NCBI RefSeq assembly: GCF_014207505.1 | Contig: NZ_JACHGL010000001.1 | Coordinates: 372,001-436,000, forward strand | DNA from: Leuconostoc carnosum | Lineage (GTDB): Bacteria > Bacillota > Bacilli > Lactobacillales > Lactobacillaceae | Reading direction: 5' to 3' | DNA length: 64,000 nt | Part shown: in pieces, positions 17,320 to 26,045 of the stretch | Numbering within the stretch: position 1 is the first letter of the stretch | How the letters are laid out: each line of letters starts with the position of its first letter | Position numbers and translations under genes: made by a program | Notes under the pieces: generated by a model | What the model saw: the letters and a program-made list of their open reading frames with translations, nothing else | What the model was told of the DNA's origin: nothing | Database searches by the model: none

Positions 17320-17392
17320 GTGACTCGATGTGACGATGTGGACACAGATAATTACTATCATCATAATAGTAATCAGAAAAAGGCGGTTTGCT

Positions 17393-17421
17393 TTGACAAA
17401 GCCGTTAAAATAGGCTATACT
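17393..17421 (+). promoter_or_regulatory. Sigma-A promoter of the ylmB-tenA operon
   Basis: TTGACA (17393-17398), 17-base spacer, TATACT (17416-17421). The transcript would start just before the TPP aptamer. Confidence 0.85.
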
Positions 17422-17427
17422 CATTAA

Positions 17428-17500
17428 AACTAGGGGCGCCAATTGGCTGAGAAGTACCCTTTGAACCTGAGATGGATAATACCAGCGGAGGAAAGTGATT
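17428..17500 (+). ncRNA. TPP riboswitch controlling ylmB-tenA
   Basis: Conserved thi-box blocks in order: TAGGGGCGCC, GGCTGAGAAGTACCC, TTGAACCTGA, GATGGATAATACCAGCG, GAGGAAAGTG. The aptamer 3' arm CCAGCGGA (17482-17489) can instead pair with TCCGCTGG (17561-17568), giving an antiterminator (see the terminator entry). Confidence 0.96.
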
Positions 17501-17550
17501 TGTGATGCAACATTAACTTGTTAGCAATGCATATTTAACTCAATTTTTAG

Positions 17551-17583
17551 AGCACTTTTGTCCGCTGGCATGGGTGCTTTTTT
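17551..17583 (+). terminator. Conditional terminator of the TPP riboswitch
   Basis: AGCACT/GGTGCT stem followed by six T. Its 5' side and loop (CTTTTGTCCGCTGG) are complementary to CCAGCGGAGGAAAG in the aptamer, so ligand-free RNA should read through and TPP-bound RNA should terminate. Confidence 0.75.
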
Positions 17584-17597
17584 CGTGGAGGTAAAGC

Positions 17598-18863
17598 ATG
17601 GATTTAACAGAGGTTAATCGACAAATTGAGACACGACAAGGTGAGTTATTAGATTTAGTGGCGCGTCTAGTTGCATTCGAAACACCAGCACCACCAGCAC
17701 GAAATACGCGAGAGGCTCAGAATTTTGTTGCTGATTTTTTACGGCCTTTAGGTTTTGATATTGATCAATGGGCATTGTATGAAAATGATGATATCGTGGT
17801 TGGTACCAAAGCTGGCGATCCGACATGTCAGAGTTTGATTATTAACGGACATATGGACGTTGCAGCGTTAAATCCTGATGAAAAATGGACATTTTCACCG
17901 TTTGAGGCTGTGATTCATGATGGCCGAGTCATTGGGCGCGGTGTATCAGATATGAAAGGCGGCCTGGCGGCTGCGTTATTTGCATTAAAAATTTTGCATG
18001 ATCAAAACATTGTCTTACCGGGTAAAATTCTTTTTGAATCAGTGATTGGTGAAGAAGTTGGCGAAGCCGGTACGAAATCAACAATTGATCATGGTTATAC
18101 AGCAGACTTTGCGCTTGTAATAGATTCAAGTGATTTAGAAATTCGAGGGCAAGGGGGTGTTATTACAGGGTGGGTGACGATTAAAAGTGACCAAACCTAC
18201 CATGATGGCTTACGTCGTGAAATGATTCATGCTGGCGGTGGTTTAAGAGCGGCAAGTGCTATTGAAAAAATGGCAAAGTTAATCATTGGTTTGCAAGAAT
18301 TAGAACGTGATTGGGCGATTAACAAAACCTATCCGGGTTTTCCTGCTGGGACGAACACGATTAATCCAGCAGTGGTCGAGGGGGGTAGAAATGCAGCATT
18401 TATTGCAGATGAAGCACGTTTATGGATAACGGTTCATTTTTATCCAAATGAAACTTATCAATCTGTCACATCGGAAGTCGAATCATTTGTGACGCGCTTA
18501 GCACAAGCAGATCCATGGTTACGAGATCATTTACCTACTTTTGAGTGGGGCGGCAGTTCAATGATTGAAGATCGAGGTGAAATTTTTCCATCCCTAGAAG
18601 TAGATGAAAAGCATGCTGCAGTTCAAACATTGTTAGACGCCCACCTAGGTGCTTTTGGTGAGAAAACCAAACTTTCTGTTTCCACAAGTGTAACGGATGG
18701 TGGTTGGTTTGGTGATGCACATATTCCTGCTGCTATTTACGGACCTGGCGATTTACGCAATGCGCACGCAGTTGATGAAAGCATTTCAGTTGCGCGTTTG
18801 GTGCAATATAGTAAATCCTTGGCACAGTTTATTGTCGCGTGGACACATACTAAAAAGGAGTAG
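17598..18863 (+). CDS. ylmB: N-formyl-4-amino-5-aminomethyl-2-methylpyrimidine deformylase (M20)
   Basis: Zn-dependent M20 hydrolase that removes the formyl group from base-degraded thiamin so that TenA can make HMP. The 421-residue protein has metal ligands in LIINGHMDVA, GRGVSDMKGG, GEEVGEAG, VIDSSD and NAHAVDE. YlmB-specific segments such as TPAPPARNTREA, GQGGVITGW and NPAVVEGGRNAAF separate it from ArgE/DapE. It is the first gene after a TPP riboswitch, and its stop is 2 bases before tenA, which agrees with the known salvage pathway. RBS GTGGAGGTAAAGC. Confidence 0.92.
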   Translation: MDLTEVNRQIETRQGELLDLVARLVAFETPAPPARNTREAQNFVADFLRPLGFDIDQWALYENDDIVVGTKAGDPTCQSLIINGHMDVAALNPDEKWTFSPFEAVIHDGRVIGRGVSDMKGGLAAALFALKILHDQNIVLPGKILFESVIGEEVGEAGTKSTIDHGYTADFALVIDSSDLEIRGQGGVITGWVTIKSDQTYHDGLRREMIHAGGGLRAASAIEKMAKLIIGLQELERDWAINKTYPGFPAGTNTINPAVVEGGRNAAFIADEARLWITVHFYPNETYQSVTSEVESFVTRLAQADPWLRDHLPTFEWGGSSMIEDRGEIFPSLEVDEKHAAVQTLLDAHLGAFGEKTKLSVSTSVTDGGWFGDAHIPAAIYGPGDLRNAHAVDESISVARLVQYSKSLAQFIVAWTHTKKE

Positions 18864-18865
18864 AT

Positions 18866-19531
18866 ATGGGATTTAGTCATGAAATCATCACAGAAATTGA
18901 CAACATTTGGCAAGCTAATTTGAACCATCCATTCGTGCAAGAAATTGGTGCTGGTACTTTGCCGGTCAAAAAATTCAAATATTATATGATACAAGATTAT
19001 GTGTATCTTAAAGATTATGCTAAAATGTTTGCCCTAGGTGCTCTCAAAAGTACTGATTTGGCAACCATAACGCAGTTTTCAAAAATCCTGCATGCAACTT
19101 TAACTGAAGAAATGGCATTGCATCGTCAGTATGCTGCGCGATTCAACATTAGTGAAGAGGCGTTGTCATCGGCAGAACCGGCACCAACAACTTTAGCATA
19201 CACAAATTATTTGCTATCAGTTGCCCAAAGTGGTGGGCAGGCAGAACTTTTAGCTGCATTATTACCTTGCATGTGGGGATATGAGGCGATTGGGAAAAGT
19301 TTAGTCCATTCACCGGGTGCCAAACATGCATTGTATGGTGAGTGGATTGCAATGTATAGCTCATCTGATTTTGGTAGTCTAACTGAGTGGTTAATGCAAA
19401 AATTTGATACCATAACAGCGCAACAGACATCAACCCAACGCGTGCACTTAACGACTATTTTTAAAAATGCATTACGCTATGAGGTACTCTTTTGGGAAAT
19501 GGCTTATCAAGAAGAAAAGTGGGATGTTTGA
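18866..19531 (+). CDS. tenA: Aminopyrimidine aminohydrolase TenA (second copy)
   Basis: Second step of thiamin pyrimidine salvage: converts aminomethyl-pyrimidine (the YlmB product) to HMP. The 221-residue protein has catalytic Cys135 in LLPCMWGYE, Asp44 in IQDY, and acidic residues in RYEVLFWEMAY near the C-terminus, matching Bacillus TenA numbering. It is closer to canonical TenA than the copy at 2571-3275. It is 2 bases after ylmB, whose 3' end (AAAAAGGAG) provides its RBS, so both are under the same riboswitch. Confidence 0.93.
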   Translation: MGFSHEIITEIDNIWQANLNHPFVQEIGAGTLPVKKFKYYMIQDYVYLKDYAKMFALGALKSTDLATITQFSKILHATLTEEMALHRQYAARFNISEEALSSAEPAPTTLAYTNYLLSVAQSGGQAELLAALLPCMWGYEAIGKSLVHSPGAKHALYGEWIAMYSSSDFGSLTEWLMQKFDTITAQQTSTQRVHLTTIFKNALRYEVLFWEMAYQEEKWDV

Positions 19532-19706
19532 TCATTTTTTAGATTAATGAGTCTGTATTTTTTTTAATTTACGTCAAATTCTTACATTGCTGACTAGTGA
19601 CAGATGATTTGTGGAATTTTTCTTAAATATTAGAGTTGATTCAAACTCAATCCACCATTTGAATTCACGTGTCACTAAACTAAATAACTTGCCATTGGTG
19701 CGCTGT

Positions 19707-19853
19707 TCAAACACGCACTTTTTTTTGTTTGAATTTTAACATGTTACGTTCTTGATAAGGTATGATTTGTTGATCTAGTAATTTTTGACTGGCAATCTCT
19801 GATAAACATGTTTTGACAACTTTTAATTTGAATTCATTTATATATTGAGCCAT
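19707..19853 (-). pseudogene. Degenerate N-terminus of an IS3-type transposase OrfA
   Basis: Leftward frame of 48 codons starting MAQYINEFKLKVVKTCLSEI, which resembles the start of IS3/IS150 OrfA proteins (M..Y..EFKLKVV..YL). It then loses similarity and stops. A perfect hairpin at 19859-19905 lies immediately upstream and may be the IS end. The gap 19532-19991 otherwise has no gene. Confidence 0.4.
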
Positions 19854-19858
19854 ATTAA

Positions 19859-19905
19859 AACCCGATAACTTTCTGGACATTTTATTTTGTCCAAGTTATC
19901 GGGTT
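19859..19905. terminator. 13-bp perfect hairpin, terminator or IS end
   Basis: AACCCGATAACTT and AAGTTATCGGGTT enclose an inner GGACA/TGTCC stem. On the minus strand four T follow, so it can terminate the leftward protease gene. Its place beside the transposase start also fits an IS terminal structure. Confidence 0.6.
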
Positions 19906-19991
19906 CAGTTCATGTTTATTACTGTCTTTTTATTTTAATTGAGCGAAGCTATTGATTAAAATATAGGCTTATTTATCTAATGACAGAATGT

Positions 19992-20789
19992 TTATTTAAA
20001 TCCAATTGAGCCTAGTTTTTCATTTTTAACGCTTCGGTAAATTATAATATCGGATGCAATATACAAAACTGTTAGTGTCAGAGTGACAGAAATTGGGAGC
20101 CAATTAGCCCCTGACATATCGGGTTCCCCAGATAAATTAAAGAAAAGATCTGACCAATCAATAAGCGCATGTAGTATTATTGGAACAATGATCGATTTTG
20201 TTTTGACGTACACAGCTGCAAAAAGAAATCCCATTGCAGCAGCGTATATGACTTGATACAAAGTATATGCTAAGTTTTGTCCACCATATAACGTGTTACC
20301 TAAATGAATAAGTCCAAAAATTAAACTAGATAATAATGCAGAGTATAAGAATTGATAATTACTTTTTCTAAATACGTGAGAAAAATAGTTGAATATTACA
20401 CCACGAAATATAGTTTCTTCAAATAATCCGATAATAAGCGATGACACTAATGAAACAATTAAAGCTACAAATATTTGACCAATAGGTAGTTGATGAAAAA
20501 TGGTATCTAAAGATTTTGAAGCAACAATATTACCAACAACTGTTGCTAACATTGAGGTAGTTGCAACAACAGGAATTGCCCATTTTTTGATTGTGAATCC
20601 AAAATTAAATTGCCAAACCAGCTTTATAAGTAAAATGTATACTATAATAAATGGCAACTCATAAATTGGGAATCTTATGCTACCTAAAAATTCTCTGCTA
20701 TCATTTAAGATACCTATCGAAATACGCATTGTAAGTGATGGGAAAATTAGAGGAATTATGCCCATAACGATTAGTAATTTTTTTTTCAT
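19992..20789 (-). CDS. CPBP family intramembrane glutamic protease
   Basis: 265 residues with about seven membrane helices. The Abi/CPBP (CAAX protease and bacteriocin-processing) motifs are EETIFRGVIFNYF (motif 1, paired Glu and Arg), FGLIHLGN (motif 2 His) and HALIDWSD (motif 3). In lactic acid bacteria this family contributes to bacteriocin self-immunity or protein processing, but no bacteriocin genes are visible here. ATG is preceded by CTAGGAGAAC. The nearest neighbours are tenA upstream (other strand) and butA. Confidence 0.85.
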   Translation of the reverse strand: MKKKLLIVMGIIPLIFPSLTMRISIGILNDSREFLGSIRFPIYELPFIIVYILLIKLVWQFNFGFTIKKWAIPVVATTSMLATVVGNIVASKSLDTIFHQLPIGQIFVALIVSLVSSLIIGLFEETIFRGVIFNYFSHVFRKSNYQFLYSALLSSLIFGLIHLGNTLYGGQNLAYTLYQVIYAAAMGFLFAAVYVKTKSIIVPIILHALIDWSDLFFNLSGEPDMSGANWLPISVTLTLTVLYIASDIIIYRSVKNEKLGSIGFK

Positions 20790-21124
20790 AAATTAGTTCT
20801 CCTAGATATGTATCATTTACGTTTATCATTTTAACATGGAAATAATAGGAAAAGGTATTTTAAAATGGACACTTTAAACAAAAATGTCCAACATTATTTG
20901 AATAAACAGTAGACATCATAGATTAAATTATTAGATATCGTGACAATAGTGTTTTTACTTGAAACCTGCACAGCAAGAATACGGGTGAATAGATTTCTAT
21001 ATAGATTGATAGTACTAATGTCATACATTATGAAAGAAGTTTTAATCACAAATAATAATCAACACTTGAATGTAAGGGGTTACAAGACTATAATATAGTT
21101 GTCATTAAAAAGGAGGAAATTCAC
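20790..21124. other. Intergenic region, divergent promoters
   Basis: AT-rich DNA between the leftward protease gene and the rightward butA gene. A short repeat-like pair, TAAAATGGACACTT and AAAAATGTCCAACAT (20862-20895), is seen. The butA RBS AAGGAGGAAA ends the region. No coding frame can be supported. Confidence 0.4.
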
Positions 21125-21886
21125 ATGGTTAAAGTTGCTGTTGTTACTGGTGGCGGACAAGGTATTGGCGAGGGTATTGTCAAACAACTCGCTTCAGATG
21201 GTTTTAGTGTTGCTGTTGCGGATTTGAATAAAGATAATGCAACTAAGGTTGCTGAATCTGTTGGTAACGGTTCAAAAGGGTATTATGTTGATATTTCAAA
21301 TCATGATGACATGTTCAAACTAGTTGATGATGTTGTCAAAGATTTTGGGAAACTAGATGTTTTTGTTAATAATGCAGGAATTGCACAAATTGCTGCCATT
21401 ATAGATGCAAAGCCTGAAGAAATTACCAAGATTTTTAATATTAACGTCAACGGCACGATATATGGTGTACAAGCTGCTGCTCAACAGTTTAAAAAGCAAG
21501 GTAAGGGTGGCAAAATTATAAATGCTTGTTCTATTGCTGGACACCAAGCAGTTGAGTTGTTAGGAATTTATTCAGCTACAAAGTTTGCAGTGCGTGGTAT
21601 TACCCAAGCAGCTGCGAAGGAATTAGCAAAAGACAAAATTACAGTTAATGCGTATTGCCCTGGTATCGTATTGACACCAATGTGGGATCAAATTGATGCA
21701 GCAATGGCGAAAATCTATGATCGACCATTGGGTGAAACAAAACAAGAATACATTGATGGCATCGCTTTAGGGCGTGGTGAAGAACCAGCCGATGTTGCAA
21801 ACTTAGTGTCATTCTTGGCTGATGAAAAATCAAATTATATTACTGGTCAATCAATTTTGGTTGATGGTGGTATTAATTACGTATAA
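21125..21886 (+). CDS. butA: (S)-acetoin forming diacetyl reductase / acetoin dehydrogenase
   Basis: NADH-dependent SDR that interconverts diacetyl, acetoin and 2,3-butanediol, part of the C4 (flavour) pathway of citrate-using lactic acid bacteria. The 253-residue protein shows [22 protein letters not shown] (Asp selecting NAD), NNAGIAQI, catalytic Ser136, Tyr149 and Lys153 in CSIAGHQ and [23 protein letters not shown] and the VDGGINYV end. These match the ButA group strongly. RBS AAGGAGGAAA is excellent, suggesting high expression. Monocistronic. Confidence 0.93.
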   Translation: MVKVAVVTGGGQGIGEGIVKQLASDGFSVAVADLNKDNATKVAESVGNGSKGYYVDISNHDDMFKLVDDVVKDFGKLDVFVNNAGIAQIAAIIDAKPEEITKIFNINVNGTIYGVQAAAQQFKKQGKGGKIINACSIAGHQAVELLGIYSATKFAVRGITQAAAKELAKDKITVNAYCPGIVLTPMWDQIDAAMAKIYDRPLGETKQEYIDGIALGRGEEPADVANLVSFLADEKSNYITGQSILVDGGINYV

Positions 21887-22189
21887 AATTTTATTATGAC
21901 GAGTAATGATTGTGATGTAACAAAGATATTCTCTGGCATTAGTCACTAAAAATGTGATTAAGAAAAGGGATTTTTTTATTGCTATAAAAATAATCATTTC
22001 AATAACAATTAATGGGATTACAATAATAAACTATTTAGAATGTTTTCCAAAATTTGATATATAACGGTAGCGTTGATTGATTCAAAAGCAACTTAGCAGA
22101 TAAATATATTGCCATACTAATCGGTGAGCTTAATTTAATAGCATCAAATGAATATTATTGAAAACAAAAAATATTAATGTTATTCTATT

Positions 22190-22278
22190 CACAGAAGAAA
22201 AAACACAATCCGGTAGGTAGTCCGGATGTAGATTATATCTAGCAGTAACCGGCCTCCATGGTTGTCCATCTTCTGAAC
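22190..22278 (+). ncRNA. yjdF-type riboswitch
   Basis: Structured leader directly before a YjdF (DUF2992) gene. The closing stem is CAGAAGA (22192-22198) with TCTTCTG (22269-22275). Inside are a TCCGG/CCGGA hairpin (22209-22225), a TAGAT/ATCTA arm (22229-22241) and a single-stranded-like GTAACCGGCCTCCATGG block. The gene association and conserved-looking unpaired blocks fit the yjdF RNA motif, reported to bind azaaromatic compounds. I identify it by context and memory, not by a covariance model. Confidence 0.78.
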
Positions 22279-22304
22279 TATTTTACTTTTATGGAGGTGT
22301 CAAC

Positions 22305-22724
22305 ATGTGCACGGTAACAAGTTCTTTAACAATTATTTTTGATCCGCCCTATTATAAAGGAATCTTTGAAGTTAGTAAGGCTAAATCATATGCAGTAGCA
22401 GAAATAAATTTAGGTACATCCGAACCTAAACTGCCTTTAATTCAAAATTTTATTTTAGAAAATTGGTCAAAAATTCATTTTTTTACCAAAGAATTAGAAA
22501 ATAAAATAGAGAAAAACAAGATTAATCCAAAACGATTACAATGTGTAGCAAAAAAGCAAATTAATCAAGGAGTTGGTACAGGTGCTCAAGTCGCTTTAAA
22601 AGAGCAATTAAACGAACGAAAAATGAAAAGGAAGTCTTCGAACACTGCTCATAATGAAGTTCTAAAGCAGCGAAAATTCGAGATAAAACAAGAGAAGAAG
22701 AAAGCAAAACATCGAGGCCATTAA
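22305..22724 (+). CDS. yjdF: YjdF family (DUF2992) protein
   Basis: 139 residues. SLTIIFDPPYYKGIFE opens a small beta domain, LGTSEPKLPLIQNFILEN follows, then KINPKRLQCVAKKQ and the family-typical highly basic C-terminus KQRKFEIKQEKKKAKHRGH. DUF2992 proteins are usually controlled by the yjdF riboswitch and have no established activity; the basic tail suggests RNA or nucleic-acid contact. One substitution is notable: Val-Gly-Thr-Gly replaces the usual STKAQ-like segment. RBS GGAGGTG. No downstream partner is obvious. Confidence 0.88.
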   Translation: MCTVTSSLTIIFDPPYYKGIFEVSKAKSYAVAEINLGTSEPKLPLIQNFILENWSKIHFFTKELENKIEKNKINPKRLQCVAKKQINQGVGTGAQVALKEQLNERKMKRKSSNTAHNEVLKQRKFEIKQEKKKAKHRGH

Positions 22725-22840
22725 TCTATGTTGTCAATCAATACAATATAAAAGATCGCGGTGCTTTTTAAATATGACACATCCAAACGATTTAAGCGAC
22801 AAAAACTTCAGCTTTGAATAATTAAACAGGAAAGCTATTA

Positions 22841-23698
22841 ATGTTAAAAAAACGATATTTCAAAATTGTGATAGTTGTAGTAATCGTGATTATTGTAACT
22901 ATTTTATGGTATAGGCATAGTGTTGGTAAAAGTGACCAAGCGGTCAATGTTGATCAATCTCAATATATTCCAACACTTTATATTCACGGATGGGGTGCTG
23001 GCGCTCGTTCTACTAACAGTATGATTGATTATGCCGAGAAAAATTATAATGCTGATCAAGTATTAACAGTAATCGTATCAAAAAAAGGTGATGTCAAATT
23101 CCAGGGTAAATGGACTAAAAAAATCAATCGACCAATCATTCAAATTGTCCTACAAGATAATAAAAATGGTAATTATAATGTAACTCAAAAGTGGTTTAAA
23201 AATATTTTAACCAAATTACAAAGTACCTATCATGTTAAGAAATTTAATACTGTTTCACATTCGATGGGAAATTTAATAACAATGTATTATCAAATGAATC
23301 ATGGCAGTAATGATAAATTACCAAAACTTGAGAAACAAGTAAATCTTGCTGGACATTTTGACGGTATAATTGGACTTGATGATAAGGTTAATCGTAATTA
23401 TTTTTTAAAGACTGGTGCGCCACGTTATCAAAACGATAGTTTTCGTGATTTATACCAACACCGCAATAATTATCCTAAAAAACAAGTAGATATCTTAAAT
23501 ATTTACGGTAATCTTGATGATGGTACGAATTCAGATGGTCGTGTTTCAAATGTTTCTTCTAGATCATTAAAATATATTTTACAAGATAGATACCATAGTT
23601 ACCGCGAAATCGAAATTCATGGGGTCATGGGTCAACATAGTAAATTACATGAAAATAACAATGTTAATCGTCTAGTGGGAAAATTTTTGTGGCAGTAA
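22841..23698 (+). CDS. DUF915 alpha/beta hydrolase, membrane anchored
   Basis: 285 residues. A Lys-rich start and one hydrophobic segment (residues 8-23) form an uncleaved anchor or signal peptide with no lipobox. The core has TLYIHGWGAGARSTNSM, VSHSMGNLITMYY (nucleophile Ser in SHSMG) and GVMGQHSKLHEN with the catalytic His. This is the DUF915/cell-surface hydrolase group common in lactic acid bacteria; substrates are unknown, with weak esterase activity suggested for relatives. The AACAGGAAAG RBS supports the start. Confidence 0.85.
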   Translation: MLKKRYFKIVIVVVIVIIVTILWYRHSVGKSDQAVNVDQSQYIPTLYIHGWGAGARSTNSMIDYAEKNYNADQVLTVIVSKKGDVKFQGKWTKKINRPIIQIVLQDNKNGNYNVTQKWFKNILTKLQSTYHVKKFNTVSHSMGNLITMYYQMNHGSNDKLPKLEKQVNLAGHFDGIIGLDDKVNRNYFLKTGAPRYQNDSFRDLYQHRNNYPKKQVDILNIYGNLDDGTNSDGRVSNVSSRSLKYILQDRYHSYREIEIHGVMGQHSKLHENNNVNRLVGKFLWQ

Positions 23699-23929
23699 CC
23701 CTGAATTAATATGGTGAGTTAACAATATGAGGAATCATTTATGCCAATATATTCTAAAAATACGTTGGTACTAAGTATCTGAACTATTATTCAGTAGATT
23801 ATTATCAGGGTATTTTTATTAGCCATTATCGATGACTAAACACCTTCAGAGCAAAATTTTACAAAAAGCTTACAGAGCTAATACATAGGTATTTTATACT
23901 AAAGGTATCAACTATGAGGAGATGGACCT

Positions 23930-24925
23930 ATGCAACTGACAGGTAACGGTGTGAATATGACAACGCTTGAAACGCCTAAAAAGGGCTTTCAAACGACGAT
24001 TGGTGAAAGAAATGTATTGATAATTTTACTAGGTATTGGTGTATTGAGCCTCGCTGTGGCAACGTTTTTTGACAAAAATGTAACAACCACTGTGATGGAT
24101 CAAAACTCGATTTTTGGTAATGTTTTTCAAAATTATGCGGATCAAGGGGCAGGCATTGTATCCTTTGTTGCCTTTGAAATTATTGCATGGACTATTTGGC
24201 GTCGTGTTCAAGAAAATGTGTTACGTTACGTAGTAACAGCTGGTGCATTAGCCTTTGCATTGAATCAAATGCTAGCTATTTTACAAGATATGCTGAGTTA
24301 TACCTATTCAATGTTCAATAACTTGTCCAAAGGGATACCAATGGGTGTAGCAAATAACACAACCGCTGAAAAGAATTATCCTGAAATATTACGTTGGGGG
24401 CTAGCAGTTGTCTTAACAATTCTGTTGTCTACCATATGTTACAATTGGATACAGAGCAAGAGCGAAGCCAATGTGAGCTATCTAGTAACGGCTGCATTAG
24501 TCGGCATTGTAGTAGTTTTTGTAGCACAAACAACAATTGGAGATATGAAATCCTTATGGGGACGATTTCGCCCTTATGAAATGACAACTGTTTCAGGTCA
24601 AGTTATGAGTGAATTCACGCCTTGGTATCACTTGAATGGTATCAACGGGCATAACTCATTTCCATCTGGGCACACAATGTCCGGTTGGTTATTCTTATAT
24701 TTAACATTTTTTGTGCCACGTGGTCATGTTAGCTTGCAAAAAAAGATGACAATATTTGGCATCGCTATGGGCATATTAACAGCAATGAGCCGTGTCCGAA
24801 TTGGTGCCCATTGGTTGAGTGACGTCACGGTATCCAGCATTATTGTTGGGCTAATTATTTTTATGGCAAGTCGACTGTTGGCAGCCCATTTTGTTGAACC
24901 AACAACAGATGTGTTAAAACAATAG
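23930..24925 (+). CDS. PAP2-family membrane phosphatase
   Basis: 331 residues with seven or so membrane helices. The three phosphatase motifs are visible: KSLWGRFRP (KxxxxxxRP), HNSFPSGHTMSGW (PSGH) and SRVRIGAHWLSDV (SRxxxxxHxxxD). Such enzymes dephosphorylate lipid phosphates such as undecaprenyl pyrophosphate or phosphatidic acid. The extra N-terminal 100 residues with two helices and a polar loop are longer than in the minimal family. RBS GAGGAGATG. A strong terminator follows. Confidence 0.87.
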   Translation: MQLTGNGVNMTTLETPKKGFQTTIGERNVLIILLGIGVLSLAVATFFDKNVTTTVMDQNSIFGNVFQNYADQGAGIVSFVAFEIIAWTIWRRVQENVLRYVVTAGALAFALNQMLAILQDMLSYTYSMFNNLSKGIPMGVANNTTAEKNYPEILRWGLAVVLTILLSTICYNWIQSKSEANVSYLVTAALVGIVVVFVAQTTIGDMKSLWGRFRPYEMTTVSGQVMSEFTPWYHLNGINGHNSFPSGHTMSGWLFLYLTFFVPRGHVSLQKKMTIFGIAMGILTAMSRVRIGAHWLSDVTVSSIIVGLIIFMASRLLAAHFVEPTTDVLKQ

Positions 24926-24952
24926 CAATTAAATTAAAATACAATAATTTTT

Positions 24953-24995
24953 AAAAGAGGTAGCTTGCTAGTTAAATAACTAACAAACTACCTCT
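24953..24995. terminator. Terminator after the PAP2 gene
   Basis: AAGAGGTAG/CTACCTCTT stem with a further TAGTTA/TAACTA pairing inside. It may work in both directions. Confidence 0.8.
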
Positions 24996-25106
24996 TGTTT
25001 CATTTAATTACCTGAAAAGACAAATTTTCCTCAAGTTATGAAGCACTATGCCCTTATGATATAATCAATTATCACTTTAATTTTGAGAATATTTAAGAGG
25101 GATGAA

Positions 25107-25721
25107 ATGGCAAAAATTTTTATTACATCTTATTTGGCTGGTACGCAACAAAAACTATTAGAATTCATGTCGAAGACTGATAATGTTCAAGACCAAATTT
25201 TATTTATAACAACTGCTGCAAATGTTGAATCCTATACGAAATATATGGCTGATGGCATAAAAATGTTGCAAAATCTAGGATACAAGTTAGATTTTCTAGA
25301 TATTACCGCAGAAAATGAATTGACATGTTATCAAAAAATAGAAACAGCAAAAATAATTTGTGTAGCGGGTGGAAACACATTCTACTTACTTCAAGCAATT
25401 AAACAAAAAAGCTTATTAACATTACTACGTCATAAAATTTTGAAAGATTGCTTATATATTGGTGAATCAGCAGGTGGCATTATTCTTTCAAAAAATATTC
25501 GATACTGTGAGACGATGGACGATAAATCTTTGGCTCCTGATCTAGAAAATGATGCATCTCTTAATGTCATAGATTTTTTTCCATTGCCACATTACATCGA
25601 AAAGCCATTCATTGAACCTGTTAAAGAAATATTTGAAGTATACAAGTGTCAGATAAACTTGGTTCCAATTGATAATAAACAAGTAATTACTATTCTAAAT
25701 GATGATATAAAAATATATTAA
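25107..25721 (+). CDS. Peptidase S51 (dipeptidase E-like)
   Basis: 204 residues of the class I glutamine-amidotransferase-like S51 fold. CVAGGNTFYLLQAI and YIGESAGGIILSKN contain the GxSAGG nucleophile elbow (Ser). LPHYIEKP follows, with the His of the triad. Relatives are aspartyl dipeptidases or cyanophycinase-like enzymes. ATG 25107 follows AAGAGGGATGAA; an in-frame TTG at 25083 is too early. Single gene. Confidence 0.82.
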   Translation: MAKIFITSYLAGTQQKLLEFMSKTDNVQDQILFITTAANVESYTKYMADGIKMLQNLGYKLDFLDITAENELTCYQKIETAKIICVAGGNTFYLLQAIKQKSLLTLLRHKILKDCLYIGESAGGIILSKNIRYCETMDDKSLAPDLENDASLNVIDFFPLPHYIEKPFIEPVKEIFEVYKCQINLVPIDNKQVITILNDDIKIY

Positions 25722-25823
25722 TCTTAAACAGCATGGGGCTATTGTAGTAATATTTTCAAATTGTTCATATGCAAGTCAACCAATTTTGTCTGATGGTACG
25801 TTTATTATGTATAATGGTTTTAA

Positions 25824-25976
25824 ATGATGATTAATAATTATAATGTAACAAATGTTGAGAATATAAGTGACAAGACAACCAAGGTTTTTTCGAATTCAGG
25901 GAATATTCAGCCTGTTGCTGTAAAATTGTTGTCAGGGCTGGATTTAGTTTTTCATGATTATAATTCGATAGCATAG
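25824..25976 (+). CDS. Possible 50-residue protein, unknown
   Basis: A frame starting MMINNYNVTNVENISDK has normal codon texture and lies just after a TATAAT-like -10 (25811-25816), but has no RBS. The stop overlaps the strong hairpin at 25975-26008. It may be a leaderless small gene, or a decayed piece. No family is recognised. The rest of 25722-26045 holds nothing else. Confidence 0.25.
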   Translation: MMINNYNVTNVENISDKTTKVFSNSGNIQPVAVKLLSGLDLVFHDYNSIA

Positions 25977-26008
25977 AAAGAGCCGTAGCGCTAACTACGG
26001 CTCTTTCT
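25975..26008. terminator. Strong bidirectional terminator
   Basis: Perfect 14-bp stem AGAAAGAGCCGTAG/CTACGGCTCTTTCT with a 6-base loop. It serves the leftward flp gene and anything arriving rightward. Confidence 0.9.
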
Positions 26009-26045
26009 ATGTCTTTATTATCGTATGGCTTCTGAGTGTGGTGGA

